From Flaviflagellibacter sp963786225 (GTDB lineage Bacteria; Pseudomonadota; Alphaproteobacteria; Rhizobiales; Methylopilaceae), in the NCBI GenBank assembly GCA_963786225.1, contig CAWAYQ010000032.1, positions 470,795 to 534,794 of the forward strand: 64,000 nucleotides of DNA. Reading direction: 5' to 3'. The notes beneath the pieces were generated by a model. It was not told the DNA's origin, ran no database searches, and saw nothing but the letters and a program-made list of their open reading frames with translations. Numbering within the stretch: position 1 is the first letter of the stretch; each line of letters starts with the position of its first letter. The position numbers were made by a program, and so were the translations under genes. Shown piece by piece: positions 9,195-19,012 of this stretch.

Positions 9195-9995
9195 AAGATC
9201 ACGACGCACCCCGGGCGGCAATTGTAATTCATGCCTTCCACCCCGAGATTGCAGACGAGATCCTGGAAAGAGTGAGAACTCTCGACGGGCGTCATAAGCT
9301 TTTTGTAACGACGGTCGCCGAACGTGAGTCGGCTTTGCGGCTCAAGCTTGAAGCATCAGGTCGCGAGTTCACCCTGTGGGCCGTTGAAAACCGGGGCCGC
9401 GATCTTCTGCCTTTCTTGCGGATTTTTCCGCAAATCCAGGCCGAAGGCTTCGAGTTTGTCACAAAGCTGCATACCAAGAAGTCGCCGCATCGCCTTGATG
9501 GTGATAAATGGCGCAAGGATTTGTTCGACAAACTCCTCGGCGAGGATTCGCTGGAGCGTGCGTTGAGTGCTTTTGCCTCCGATCCCTCGTTGGGAATGGT
9601 GGGGCCGGCTGGTCACTACGTTCTGGTTTCGGCCCATATGGGTTCCAACGAGACACATACGATGGCGATCGGCACTCGATTGGGGCTGACCGAACGGCAA
9701 ATTCGCGAACATGGGTTCTTTGCCGGTACGATGTTCACAGCCAGGACGAAAGCGCTTGAGCCTTTGCTGGCCCTCTCGTTCACGTGTCGAGGATTTTGAG
9801 GTGGAAGCGGGTCAGCGCAACGGCACATTGGCCCACGCCCTTGAACGGGGCATGGCCTTGAGCGTTTCTGCGTCCGGTATGCGGCTGATCTCGAGCGATG
9901 GGGCCGATTTGCCGCCCATTGGCGCCAACTATGCCTTCGCAAAAAGGCTAAATCTGCTGCAACGTCTGCGCAAGGCTGTTCGATCGAGGACGTGA
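9191..9995 (+). CDS. RgpF-like rhamnan synthesis protein (frameshifted)
   Basis: Resembles the RgpF family associated with rhamnose-containing polysaccharides. The first frame carries VIHAFHPEIADEILERV, WAVENRGRDLLPFL, FVTKLHTKKSPHRLDGDKWR and GPAGHYVLVSAHMGSN, then HGFFAGTMFTARTKALEPLL. At about 9782 one extra base interrupts it; the other frame gives RVEDFEVEAGQRNGTLAHAL and ends at 9995. The break coincides with the end of a 28-base sequence that recurs inverted at 10890-10917. Role assignment rests on family resemblance and the rhamnose cluster context. Confidence 0.7.
9754..9781 (+). repeat. 28-bp inverted repeat, left arm
   Basis: Within the RgpF-like gene, 28 bases beginning GCTTGAGCC and ending CTCTCGTTC are the exact reverse complement of 10890-10917. 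The left copy encodes a natural stretch of the protein (ALEPLLALS), so it is probably the source. The RgpF-like reading frame breaks immediately after this arm. Confidence 0.85.
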
Positions 9996-10275
9996 GTACG
10001 TCTACGATAATTGGAACACTTAGAGTTCACTTTGCGGAGGATGGGGGCCGTCCGCTTTAGGATAATGCCCATGAAGGATTTCCTGCGGCTGAAATTTGAT
10101 CATGGGAGTGTTCGCGACGTCGAAACAAGGCCGAGGTGTACCGCGATGGCGTCCGCGATCGACTGATTTGCAGAGGTGAAAAGACCGAGGCACCGGCCAG
10201 CACTGCGGTGTTCAGGCAGATAGGCCAAAACTTCTCGATTGTAGGGCACGGCGCCGGCATCGAAAGAGAGGCTTT

Positions 10276-10877
10276 GTGCGGCCTGACGCGTCGGCTAGGA
10301 TCAGGGTACCAGGCGGTTTCTGGATGGACCTCTGGGGAGACAAGCGGCACCGCATCACCATCAGCGGGGAGCCGATAGCTGACCTCGATTTTGTCTCCAT
10401 GTTCGCGATGCTTGCCTACGTTAGCGCCACGGGGAGACTACCGAGCGGCGATCCCTACGCAGTGCCGGGGCTGGAGCATCATCGGGACGCCGCGAAGCTG
10501 GGCGTGTTGTCACTGCTCTCCAGGTCCAACGCGATGAAGCGCCTCTCGCCCGAACTAAAGGCGGCGCTGCCAGACGGATGGACGGCGAGTGATCTTGTGG
10601 AGGCCATGTCCTGGCATCACCCCCGTATTTCGCATCTGTTTGGCTCAGACATCGGAATCGAGTTGATGAACACGGAAAGCTCGATCCTGATGGCCGTGCT
10701 TACGGAGTTGGCTGAGCGTGGCGTTCCGGCGCTTGGGATGCATGACGGTATTAACGTCCGTCATCCGACATTGGCATGGCAGCGGAGGCGATGGAGCGGG
10801 TTTCGGGTCGGATGCTCGGGGTGGCGCTGCCCGTCAGGGAGAAAGCCGTGTGGAGGCCGTTGGCGCAGGCGGCGTAG
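10276..10877 (+). pseudogene. Remnant resembling a family-A-polymerase-like palm protein
   Basis: The frame has VPGGFWMDLWGDKRHRITI, then GEPIADLDFVSMFAMLAYV and, about 110 residues later, GVPALGMHDGINVR. This order resembles the motif A (D-aromatic-S) and motif C (HD) arrangement of polymerase-A-like proteins found on mobile elements. After about 10770 a one-base deletion-type shift is needed to continue MAAEAMERVSGRMLGVALP to a stop at 10875-10877. No intact N-terminus could be found upstream (9996-10275). The family call is tentative; decay or mis-sequencing is clear. Confidence 0.35.
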
Positions 10878-10889
10878 TGTGTCGAGAGC

Positions 10890-10917
10890 GAACGAGAGGG
10901 CCAGCAAAGGCTCAAGC
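10890..10917 (-). repeat. 28-bp inverted repeat, right arm
   Basis: Exact reverse complement of 9754-9781, located 12 bases after the stop of the polymerase-like remnant. Similarity stops abruptly on both sides. It looks like a fragment of the RgpF-like gene copied in inverted orientation, enclosing 1.1 kb together with the left arm. Confidence 0.85.
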
Positions 10918-11341
10918 AGCCACTAATGGGGGAGTAGTCCTCCTGGGGGCTTTGATAAGTGCCGAAAGAGTGTTCGGCCTCTCCTCTCATCACCGGGTTC
11001 TAGACTTGAAGAGAAACTTAGAGCCAGTACTTGGGATGGAGCGCAGACCATTTGTGCGCAGAGTGACTGTCTCCCTCCATGCCGGACAACTCTTAGTGGT
11101 TCATGAGTGTTGGTGGGGGGAGGGGATTGACCCTCCGCTTACCTGAGGAACATCTGCACTTCCCCTTGGCGGCTAGACCTCAAGGCCTTGCGCCGGCCTG
11201 GCCGCTATGTTGGCAACTCTACGGGCACTACCGGCTCGGCGGGCAACCACGCCCACACGTGACGGTTGGATCCGCCAGCCCGACAGCCGTTTCGACGCTC
11301 ACGCCGCTCATCGGCGTCACTGTTTACATCAAGCTTTGAGG
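10918..11341. other. Gene-free stretch
   Basis: No frame here resembles a protein family. There is a short G-rich run near 11112-11123 and a small hairpin (ACGCCG...CGGCGT) near 11300 that could end transcription. It separates the polymerase-like remnant from the oppositely oriented glycosyltransferase. Confidence 0.4.
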
Positions 11342-12426
11342 TCAGAATTTCATCCGGCGAACGTGGCCATAAAAGCGCTGGATCTGACGGAGTGCGTGCG
11401 GGAGCGGGCGTTTAGATTTTTCATAGATACGCTCCAGGCGCTTATCTGACATCAAGACGTGCGTGGTCTCGATTACCAATGTCTCCGCTGCCCGCACGCC
11501 CGGGAGTGACCGCAGGCGCCCCATTTCGATGCGTACGTTTTCAGTGTGCTTTTCGTCGGGGGTGAGTCCTCGGAAACTACGCCGGGATACCAGTGGAAGT
11601 CATGCCAATGGCGTCGGCCAAACCAATTGCCAGAGGCAAAGCCCTTCGCCCGCTTAATGCTGAATTCCTGAAACGATTTGTTCCAGTAGTGGTTTACCTG
11701 TCCGAGGGCGTAGCCGGGGTCCGCTTGGGCCTTGATTTCTGATGCACGTTGAAGGTCCCCACGGCCGGTCAGAAACATGCTGCCCGGTTTGAGGTCTGGA
11801 ACATGAATCGCGTCCCGTAGCTCACGAACGTCCCCCAGCCGGAAAATAGTCTTTACATATGGATAATCGCTCGCCTTGGTAAAGCGCTCCAGCAAGAGGC
11901 CGGGCGTCCATGAAAATGCCCGATCGCCCGCGAACCATTTCCAGTTCAAGCACACAGCGGAGCACCCGTACACTTCACGGAGTTTGTCGAGGTAGGCGGG
12001 CAGAGGCCATTGTTCGCCGTCCAACACCGGGAAGAGAAATTCGTCACCGTCCAGGAATGCGACCCATTCGTGCTGCCATACGTCGGGCGAATGCGCGAAT
12101 GCGTGGCGGTAGGCTTTGTGCTGGGGGGAAATTTTGCGGGCGACGGGGTTTGGACGAAACCTAATCACTCCCGCATTTGCCAACGCCTCTAGAAGCGCAT
12201 CCGAGCCGTCGCGATTGTCATTCGTGTAAATATAGATCGTGTCCGCGCCGATGACGCGGTAGTGGGCAACCCACTCAAGGATCGACAGCCCTTCATCGCG
12301 CATGGTGGCGATAACGGCGACCTTCTTTGTCGGCGTCTGGCCTGCCCATTGCGGGGGCGCGGCGGGGGCCTCTCGGCCCAAGCGGTCGAACTCAGGGCCA
12401 ACAGTCAGAATGTCGGGGCTGTCCAT
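11342..12426 (-). CDS. Glycosyltransferase family 2-like protein (frameshifted)
   Basis: Resembles the Glyco_tranf_2_4 / GT92-like group: VAVIATMRDEGLSILEWVAHY, GADTIYIYTNDNRDGSDALL, the acidic metal-binding motif in EWVAFLDGDEFLFP (about 118-131) and HYWNKSFQEF. In one frame it ends at 11473, but the other frame, entered at about 11574 after a one-base loss in a T run, gives FRGLTPDEKHTENVRIEMG and a basic C-terminus (FYGHVRRMKF) stopping at 11342. The acceptor is unknown. It is isolated from the main glycan cluster and faces it. Confidence 0.7.
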
Positions 12427-12852
12427 CGCCGGGCACTCAATCGCCCCGCGATTCCCCCGTCAAGTACAACCCAAAACACCCTTAATCCCAGAGGTCGCGA
12501 CGTACGACGGCTCCCTCGAACCTATTTCGAACCGCGTCGATTGGGCGCAGCGATAGTCCGTAGTGCCGGTTGGCCTCTCCGGCCTTATCGCGGTCCTGGT
12601 GCCCCGTAGAGCGAGCGAACTCCTGTGAGTTGCCGATGTCCACGACGCCCAGGGTAGCTACGAGCTTGTCGCGTTGGCGCCAGAGGCTTGAGGGATTCGG
12701 AACCGGCCATGCCAAACGTCAGAGCCTCTCCGCTTGAACAACCCCCGCATTCGCCATCGCCTGCCTGCCATCCCCGTAGCACTTTCCCATGGCAGTCCGC
12801 GTTGACGGAAGCCACTGAAAACGCTAACTTTCTGACGCTTCTAGGGAATTGC
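12427..12852. other. Region with one unidentified short frame
   Basis: A minus-strand frame at 12482-12715 encodes 77 residues including NSQEFARSTGHQDRDK and ANRHYGLSLRPIDAVRNRFE, which look protein-like rather than random. It has no clear start and I do not recognise it. It could be the tail of a broken gene. No other gene is seen before tRNA-Thr. Confidence 0.3.
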
Positions 12853-12927
12853 TGGTGCTGCCGGACAGGATTGAACTGTCGACCTCTCCATTACCAATGG
12901 AGTGCTCTACCACTGAGCTACGGCAGC
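12853..12927 (-). tRNA. tRNA-Thr (GGT)
   Basis: The 75-base minus-strand cloverleaf has the acceptor stem GCTGCCG/CGGCAGC fully paired, the D-arm AGCTCAGTGGTAGAGC, the anticodon loop TTGGTAA with anticodon GGT, the T-loop GTTCAATC and an encoded CCA end. It marks the boundary between the patchwork region and the conserved murA segment. No integrase is visible next to it. Confidence 0.96.
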
Positions 12928-13034
12928 GAAGGCGGGGGCCGAACCGGCCCGAACGCGGCGGAGTACTGCCATAGAGGTGCCCTGGGCGCAACCGCACTTG
13001 CGGTCAGTCCCGCTTTGCGTTTCTGATCTGTCGC

Positions 13035-13199
13035 ATGGCCTCGAAACCCAAAGATGACAGCGGCTCGGCGGACGCCCGGCGCAAGGAGCGTCTGGCCTCG
13101 GCGCTCCGTGAAAACCTCAAGCGCCGCAAGGCGCAGATCCGGGGGCGCCGCGAGGAAAAGCCCGAACCGCCGGAACCTGAACGGCCGGACCGGGGTTAA
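13035..13199 (+). CDS. Small basic hypothetical protein upstream of murA
   Basis: A 54-residue highly charged frame (RRKERLASALRENLKRRKAQ, then a Glu/Pro/Arg tail) with start ATG at 13035. Similar short Lys/Arg-rich proteins with an ALRENLKRRK core occur near murA in other Hyphomicrobiales. It contains no membrane segment. It lies 85 bases ahead of murA in the same direction. Function is unknown. Confidence 0.6.
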   Translation: MASKPKDDSGSADARRKERLASALRENLKRRKAQIRGRREEKPEPPEPERPDRG

Positions 13200-13284
13200 C
13201 AGCCCCGGCCGTCCTGCCTTGTTTCCGTCCCGACCCTGCTTTAGACCCCCGGCAATCCCGCGCCCGACCGGAGCACATTCCCGC

Positions 13285-14574
<1,290 letters not shown>

Positions 14575-14575
14575 T

Positions 14576-14716
14576 TCCCTCTCCCAAAGGGAGAGGGCCG
14601 ACTCGAACCGGCAGGTTCGAGCGGGGTGAGGGGTGCGAGCTATCCGGATAACTCGCACCCCTCACCCCGGGTCACGCTACCGCGTGACTCCGCCCTCTCC
14701 CTATGGGAGAGGGGTA
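14576..14716. repeat. Composite palindromic intergenic repeat
   Basis: Three hairpins in series: CCCTCTCCC-AAA-GGGAGAGGG-type flanks at 14578-14598 and about 14693-14714, and a central near-perfect 46-bp palindrome at 14623-14668 (17-bp arms around TATCCGGATA with one mismatched pair). It lies between murA and the DUF2948 gene and resembles the elements at 28.2, 50.3 and 63.9 kb. It may also act as a transcription stop or mRNA-stabilising structure. Confidence 0.8.
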
Positions 14717-14785
14717 GGTAAGGGCCATTGCGCTCCGGGCTCCGCTTTCCTAAGTCTTATGTTCCTAACGAGAGCCGGCCCAGCC

Positions 14786-15244
14786 ATGACCGACGCCCCT
14801 TTGAGACTGCTCGCCCGCGATGCCGAGGACCTGTCCGTCCTGTCGGTGCATCTGCAGGACGCCGAGCTTAAAGTCGCCGACCTTGTCTTCCTGCCACGCG
14901 AGCACCGTTTCGCCTTCGCCGTCGACCGTTTCGACTGGGAGCGGCGGACGCTGGAAAACAAGAACTGCCGCCGCCGCACCGCCGTCCATTTCGAGGGCGT
15001 GACCAAGGTCTCGTCCAAGGGCGTGCCCATCGACAACAAAGACGCCCAGCTCAATCTTCTCGCGCTGGCCTTCGAAGCGGGCGAGGCGCCCGGCGGCGCC
15101 GTGCACCTGCTCATCGAGGGCGGGGCGAGCATCAAGCTCGAAGTCGAATGCCTGGAAGCGGCGATGAAGGACCTGGGTCCGACCTGGGACTGCACCTGCT
15201 GCCCGAGCCATCCCGAAGCCGAAATCGAAACCGAGGACGCCTGA
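14786..15244 (+). CDS. DUF2948 family protein
   Basis: A 152-residue protein with the family-typical opening LRLLARDAEDLSVLSVHLQD and ADLVFLPREHRFAFAVDRFDWE. DUF2948 proteins are conserved in alphaproteobacteria immediately before hisD, but their function is unknown. The C-terminus has a CTCC cysteine cluster followed by an acidic tail. The start ATG at 14786 is preferred over an upstream in-frame extension that runs through the intergenic repeat. The hisD ATG follows 2 bases after the stop, implying one operon. Confidence 0.85.
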   Translation: MTDAPLRLLARDAEDLSVLSVHLQDAELKVADLVFLPREHRFAFAVDRFDWERRTLENKNCRRRTAVHFEGVTKVSSKGVPIDNKDAQLNLLALAFEAGEAPGGAVHLLIEGGASIKLEVECLEAAMKDLGPTWDCTCCPSHPEAEIETEDA

Positions 15245-15246
15245 GA

Positions 15247-16545
15247 ATGGCCGTTCTGCTGGATGCCGGCGCGCCCGATTTCGAGGCGCGCTTTTCGGCT
15301 TTGCTCGCCCAGAAACGCGAATCCGCCGAGGACGTCGATGCCGCGGTGCGTACGATCATCGCGGATGTCCGCGCGCGCGGCGACATTGCGCTCTGCGATC
15401 TCACGAAGAAATTCGACCGTTTCGAGGTCACGCCGGAAGAGCTCCGCGTCACCGGCGCCGAGATCGACGCCGCGTGGAAAGCCTGTGACGCCGAGACGCT
15501 GGAGGCCCTGACCTTCGCGCGCGACCGTATCGAGAGCCATCATAAAAAGCAGAAGCCGGAGGACGGCCGCTACACCGACGCGCTCGGTGTCGAGCTCGGT
15601 CATCGCTGGACGGCGGTCGAGGCCGTCGGTCTGTATGTACCCGGCGGCACCGCCGCCTATCCGTCCTCGGTTCTGATGAACGCCGTTCCGGCGAAAGTCG
15701 CGGGCGTGCCGCGTGTCGTCATGGTGGTGCCGACGCCGGACGGGAAGATCAATCCGCTCGTCCTCGCGGCGGCGAAGCTTGCGGGCGTGGATGAGGTTTA
15801 CCGCGTCGGCGGCGCGCAGGCCGTCGCCGCGCTCGCCTTCGGCACCGCGACGATCAAGCCGGTCGCAAAGATCGTAGGCCCCGGCAATGCCTATGTCGCC
15901 GCCGCCAAACGTCAGGTCTTCGGAACGGTCGGCATCGACATGATCGCCGGACCTTCCGAGGTCGTCATTCTCGCCGACAGGCATGCCGATCCGGCCTGGG
16001 TCGCAGCCGATCTTCTTGCGCAGGCGGAACACGACGCCGCCGCGCAATCGATCCTCATCACCGATTCTCCGGAGCTTGCGGCCGCGACCGAAGCCGAGGT
16101 GGCGAAACAGCTCGCCGATCTGCCGCGCGGCAAGATCGCGGCTGCAAGCTGGAAGGATCACGGCGCGATCATTCTCGTCGCCGATCTCGATGCGTCCATA
16201 CCGCTCGTCGATCGTCTCGCGCCCGAACATCTCGAAATTGAAGCGGAGAACGCCGACGCGCTTGCGGACAAGGTCCGCAATGCCGGTGCGATCTTCATCG
16301 GCAGCCACACGCCCGAAGCGGTCGGCGATTATGTCGGCGGCTCGAACCATGTCCTGCCGACCGCGCGCTCCGCGCGGTTTTCGTCGGGGCTTGGCGTGCT
16401 CGATTTCGTCAAGCGCACCTCGATCCTGAAATGCTCCCCGGAAAGTCTCGCCGCGGTCGGCCCGGCTGCGGTGAAGCTCGCCGAGGCCGAAGGTCTTCAG
16501 GCCCATGCGCGCTCGATCACGATCCGGCTGGACGGCAGGATTTGA
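15247..16545 (+). CDS. hisD: Histidinol dehydrogenase
   Basis: Last two oxidations of histidine synthesis: L-histidinol to L-histidine with NAD and a zinc ion. The 432-residue frame contains the family signature IDMIAGPSEVVILAD, the AEHDAAAQSILIT segment with catalytic Glu-His, and GGSNHVLPTARSARFSSGL. It is in a tight string with DUF2948 (2-base gap) and UPF0262 (TGATG overlap). The other his genes in this window, hisZ and hisG, are 45 kb away. Confidence 0.97.
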   Translation: MAVLLDAGAPDFEARFSALLAQKRESAEDVDAAVRTIIADVRARGDIALCDLTKKFDRFEVTPEELRVTGAEIDAAWKACDAETLEALTFARDRIESHHKKQKPEDGRYTDALGVELGHRWTAVEAVGLYVPGGTAAYPSSVLMNAVPAKVAGVPRVVMVVPTPDGKINPLVLAAAKLAGVDEVYRVGGAQAVAALAFGTATIKPVAKIVGPGNAYVAAAKRQVFGTVGIDMIAGPSEVVILADRHADPAWVAADLLAQAEHDAAAQSILITDSPELAAATEAEVAKQLADLPRGKIAAASWKDHGAIILVADLDASIPLVDRLAPEHLEIEAENADALADKVRNAGAIFIGSHTPEAVGDYVGGSNHVLPTARSARFSSGLGVLDFVKRTSILKCSPESLAAVGPAAVKLAEAEGLQAHARSITIRLDGRI

Positions 16546-17033
16546 TGGGCGAGGGGAGTACGGAGCCCTCGCACCGGCTGATTGCTGTCACCATCGACGA
16601 AGGCTCGCTCGGCGCATCGAGTGCCGAAGGCGAGCACGAACGCGAAATCGCAATTCACGACCTTCTCGCTGAAAATGCCTTCAAGGTCGCGGGCCGGGAG
16701 CAGGGGCCATACAGGCTCCGTCTTGCTCTGGCGGAAAACCGGCTCGTTTTCGACATTCATGACGAGGACGACGCGGCGATTGTCGCCCATCTGCTGTCGC
16801 TCGGCCCGTTCCGGCAGGTGGTGTCGGAATATCGGACGATCTGCAACCGCCACTACGCGGCGATCCGCTCCGCCTCCCCCTCGCAGATCGAAGCCATCGA
16901 TATGGGCCGGCGGGGCATGCACAACGAGGCGGCGACCCTCCTGAACGAGCGGCTCTCCGGCAAAATCGACATGGATTTCGCCACCGCCCGGCGCCTGTTT
17001 ACCCTGATCGTGGCCCTGCATTGGGACGCCTGA
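16545..17033 (+). CDS. UPF0262 family protein
   Basis: A 162-residue protein of the alphaproteobacterial UPF0262 family, with REIAIHDLLAENAF, YRLRLALAENRLVFDI and IDMGRRGMHNEAATLLNERL. It is thought to be conserved beside hisD, but no function is established. The ATG shares its first base with the hisD stop (TGATG), so translation is probably coupled. Confidence 0.88.
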   Translation: MGEGSTEPSHRLIAVTIDEGSLGASSAEGEHEREIAIHDLLAENAFKVAGREQGPYRLRLALAENRLVFDIHDEDDAAIVAHLLSLGPFRQVVSEYRTICNRHYAAIRSASPSQIEAIDMGRRGMHNEAATLLNERLSGKIDMDFATARRLFTLIVALHWDA

Positions 17034-17099
17034 GGGCGGGGCGTTGTGAAAGCCGTCGCTATTGGGTAGGTTCCGCCCCTTCACAAACCGTGAGTTTAA

Positions 17100-17318
17100 A
17101 TGTCGAAAGAAGAACTGCTCGAGTTTCCGGGCACCGTCACCGAACTCCTGCCGAACGCGATGTTTCGCGTGAAGCTGGAGAATGAACATGAAATCGTCGC
17201 TCACACCGCCGGCCGCATGCGCAAGAACCGCATCCGGGTGCTGGCCGGCGACAAGGTCCTGGTCGAGATGACCCCCTACGACCTGACCAAAGGCCGCATC
17301 ACCTACCGCTTCAAATAA
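17100..17318 (+). CDS. infA: Translation initiation factor IF-1
   Basis: A 72-residue OB-fold protein matching IF-1 over its full length: MSKEELLEFPGTVTELLPNAMF, then HTAGRMRKNRIRVLAGDKV and TPYDLTKGRITYRFK. It binds the ribosomal A site during initiation. The ORF is intact and has the standard length. Confidence 0.98.
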   Translation: MSKEELLEFPGTVTELLPNAMFRVKLENEHEIVAHTAGRMRKNRIRVLAGDKVLVEMTPYDLTKGRITYRFK

Positions 17319-17367
17319 GTCCCGCGCCGGCCCGCCCGGCAGACGAAGGCGCCAAGGCCTCACGGAA

Positions 17368-18000
17368 ATGACCGAACGCCCCAAGCTTGTCCTGGCCTCG
17401 GCCTCGCCGCGCCGTCTCGCTCTCCTCGAACAGGTGGGCCTGCGGCCCGAAGCCCTGCTGCCCGCCTCGATTGACGAGGAACCGCGTCGGTTCGAGCGTC
17501 CGAGCGCGCTTGCCGAGCGGCTTGCGGTCGAAAAGGCCCAGACCGCCCGCCGGGTCGCCGCGACCGACGAAAACCTCAAGGACGCGTTTTTCCTGGCCGC
17601 CGACACCGTGGTTGCGGTGGGCCGCCGCATCCTGCCGAAAACGACGACGATCGAAGACGCGGCCGAATGTCTCGAACTGCTGTCGGGCCGCGCCCACCGC
17701 GTCTTCACCGCGGTCTGCATGATCACGCCGACCGGCAAGCAGCGGTCTCGCGTCGTCGAGGCGCGGGTGCGGTTCAAGCATCTGTCGCGTCCGGAACTCG
17801 ATTCGTACCTCGCCTCGCACGAATGGCGCGGCAAAGCGGGCGGCTATGCCATCCAGGGCATTGCCGGCGGCTTCGTCGTTCGCCTCATCGGCTCCTATAC
17901 GGCGGTGGTCGGCCTGCCGCTCCATGAAACCGTCAACCTGCTTGCGGGCGAGGGCCTGCCTGTCCATCTCGGCTGGCTGAACCCGCTCGACGGTGTCTGA
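17368..18000 (+). CDS. maf: Maf-family nucleotide pyrophosphatase
   Basis: Maf proteins hydrolyse non-canonical or modified nucleoside triphosphates and are linked to septum control. The 210-residue frame starts with the phosphate-binding LVLASASPRRLALLEQVGL, has DEEPRRFERPSALAERLAVEKA and the catalytic Asp in FLAADTVVAV, and ends with the GKAGGYAIQG segment. The stop overlaps the yacG ATG (TGATG), and infA lies 49 bases upstream. Confidence 0.95.
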   Translation: MTERPKLVLASASPRRLALLEQVGLRPEALLPASIDEEPRRFERPSALAERLAVEKAQTARRVAATDENLKDAFFLAADTVVAVGRRILPKTTTIEDAAECLELLSGRAHRVFTAVCMITPTGKQRSRVVEARVRFKHLSRPELDSYLASHEWRGKAGGYAIQGIAGGFVVRLIGSYTAVVGLPLHETVNLLAGEGLPVHLGWLNPLDGV

Positions 18001-18203
18001 TGCCCGGGGCGCCGAAAAGCGTCCCCTCGGGCTCGCCACGCTGCCCGATCTGCGGCCGGCCCGCCGACCCCGCGATGAAGCCGTTCTGCTCCACGCGCTG
18101 CAAGAATGTCGATCTTAACAAGTGGCTTGGCGGCCACTACCGGATAGAAACCGACGAAAGGCCCGCCCCGGAGGGTATGCCGGAAGAGAAGGACGAGGAC
18201 TGA
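18000..18203 (+). CDS. yacG: DNA gyrase inhibitor / zinc-binding YacG
   Basis: A 67-residue protein with the YacG four-cysteine zinc site (CPIC at 15-18 and CSTRC at 30-34) followed by DLNKWLGGHYRI. YacG binds and inhibits DNA gyrase in Escherichia coli. The C-terminal tail is acidic (EGMPEEKDED). It is translationally coupled to maf by TGATG. Confidence 0.93.
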   Translation: MPGAPKSVPSGSPRCPICGRPADPAMKPFCSTRCKNVDLNKWLGGHYRIETDERPAPEGMPEEKDED

Positions 18204-18275
18204 CCGGTCTGGACACATCCGACTTCGGTTTCTATAACCCGCCGACCCTGCGTTGACTTACCGCCCGCAGGCGAT

Positions 18276-18351
18276 GCCCAGGTAGCTCAGTTGGTAGAGC
18301 AGCGGATTGAAAATCCGCGTGTCGCTGGTTCGATTCCGGCCCTGGGCACCA
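18276..18351 (+). tRNA. tRNA-Phe (GAA)
   Basis: A 76-base cloverleaf with the acceptor GCCCAGG/CCTGGGC, the D-arm AGCTCAGTTGGTAGAGC, the anticodon loop TTGAAAA with GAA, the T-loop GTTCGATTC and an encoded CCA. It is transcribed in the same direction as the yacG string. Confidence 0.97.
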
Positions 18352-18549
18352 TTCTTTTCAACATCTTATGGCCTAGCCATGTCGCACAATGGATCACCCT
18401 CGCCAGACGAGGAGTGATCGCGGCCGACCTGGCCGGATCGGTCGGCCCGGTCACCAGAAATGCTTGCGGGGAGTTGAATAAATTTTGAACAACTTCTTGC
18501 CTTGATCTTCGTCAACTCTCTGCTGATCTTCGAAGACGCGGAGGTCGTC

Positions 18550-18980
18550 ATGTTTACGGAGCCAGCGAAAGTTTTGCGTACGCTGAGCAGTTCTTATGCC
18601 GCGGGAGCCCTGATCTTGGGGAGCGCACTCGTCCCGATTTCCTCATCGGCCCAGGGGACTGGGTTAAGCCATCTCGATTGCTGGTTCGACGAGGCGGAAA
18701 GGGCCGTGAAGTGCCCGCCGATCACCGCCCTTCAAACAGGACGCGCCTCTCGCGTCGACAATGCTTTCAATGCCGTGGGTGGGCCGGCCCCCGCTCTTAA
18801 CCCGGCGGCTCGCAAATCCGGAGGCTCAAGAGAGCCGAGCACCACCGGCCCGGGCACCCCGCCGGATTGCCGTATGCGAGTAGTGATCCAAAGACTCCGA
18901 GTTGTACCAAGTACAAAACGTACGATCCCGCGACCAAGACCTATCGCGGATACGACCGCGTGGTACGAAAGTGCCGCTAG
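18550..18980 (+). CDS. BA14K-like secreted protein (frameshifted)
   Basis: The N-terminus (from ATG 18550) has a long hydrophobic signal-like segment ending SSAQG. The first frame continues HLDCWFDEAERAVKCPP. A shift near 18876 is needed to enter the frame CTKYKTYDPATKTYRGYD-RVVRKCR, which resembles the C-terminal repeat of the BA14K lectin-like family (a Tyr-rich YDPxTxTYxGYDG unit between cysteines). BA14K proteins are small exported proteins of rhizobia and brucellae. The identification is moderate because the middle of the protein is unlike known members. Confidence 0.45.
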
Positions 18981-19012
18981 GGTTAGGTGCTCGACGGGAG
19001 CGCCGTTAATCG

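Noticed and set aside
12853..12927. tRNA-Thr as the attachment site of an integrated island at 10-12.8 kb.
   Set aside because: No integrase and no direct repeat of the tRNA 3' end was found at the other side, so the idea is not supported beyond position.
14576..14716. CRISPR-like array.
   Set aside because: The repeats are palindromic single elements without regular spacers, and no cas genes occur in the window.
14701..16506. A 601-codon minus-strand frame across DUF2948 and hisD.
   Set aside because: It is a shadow of two well-conserved genes and its Arg/Asp/Gly-rich composition is typical of antisense translation.
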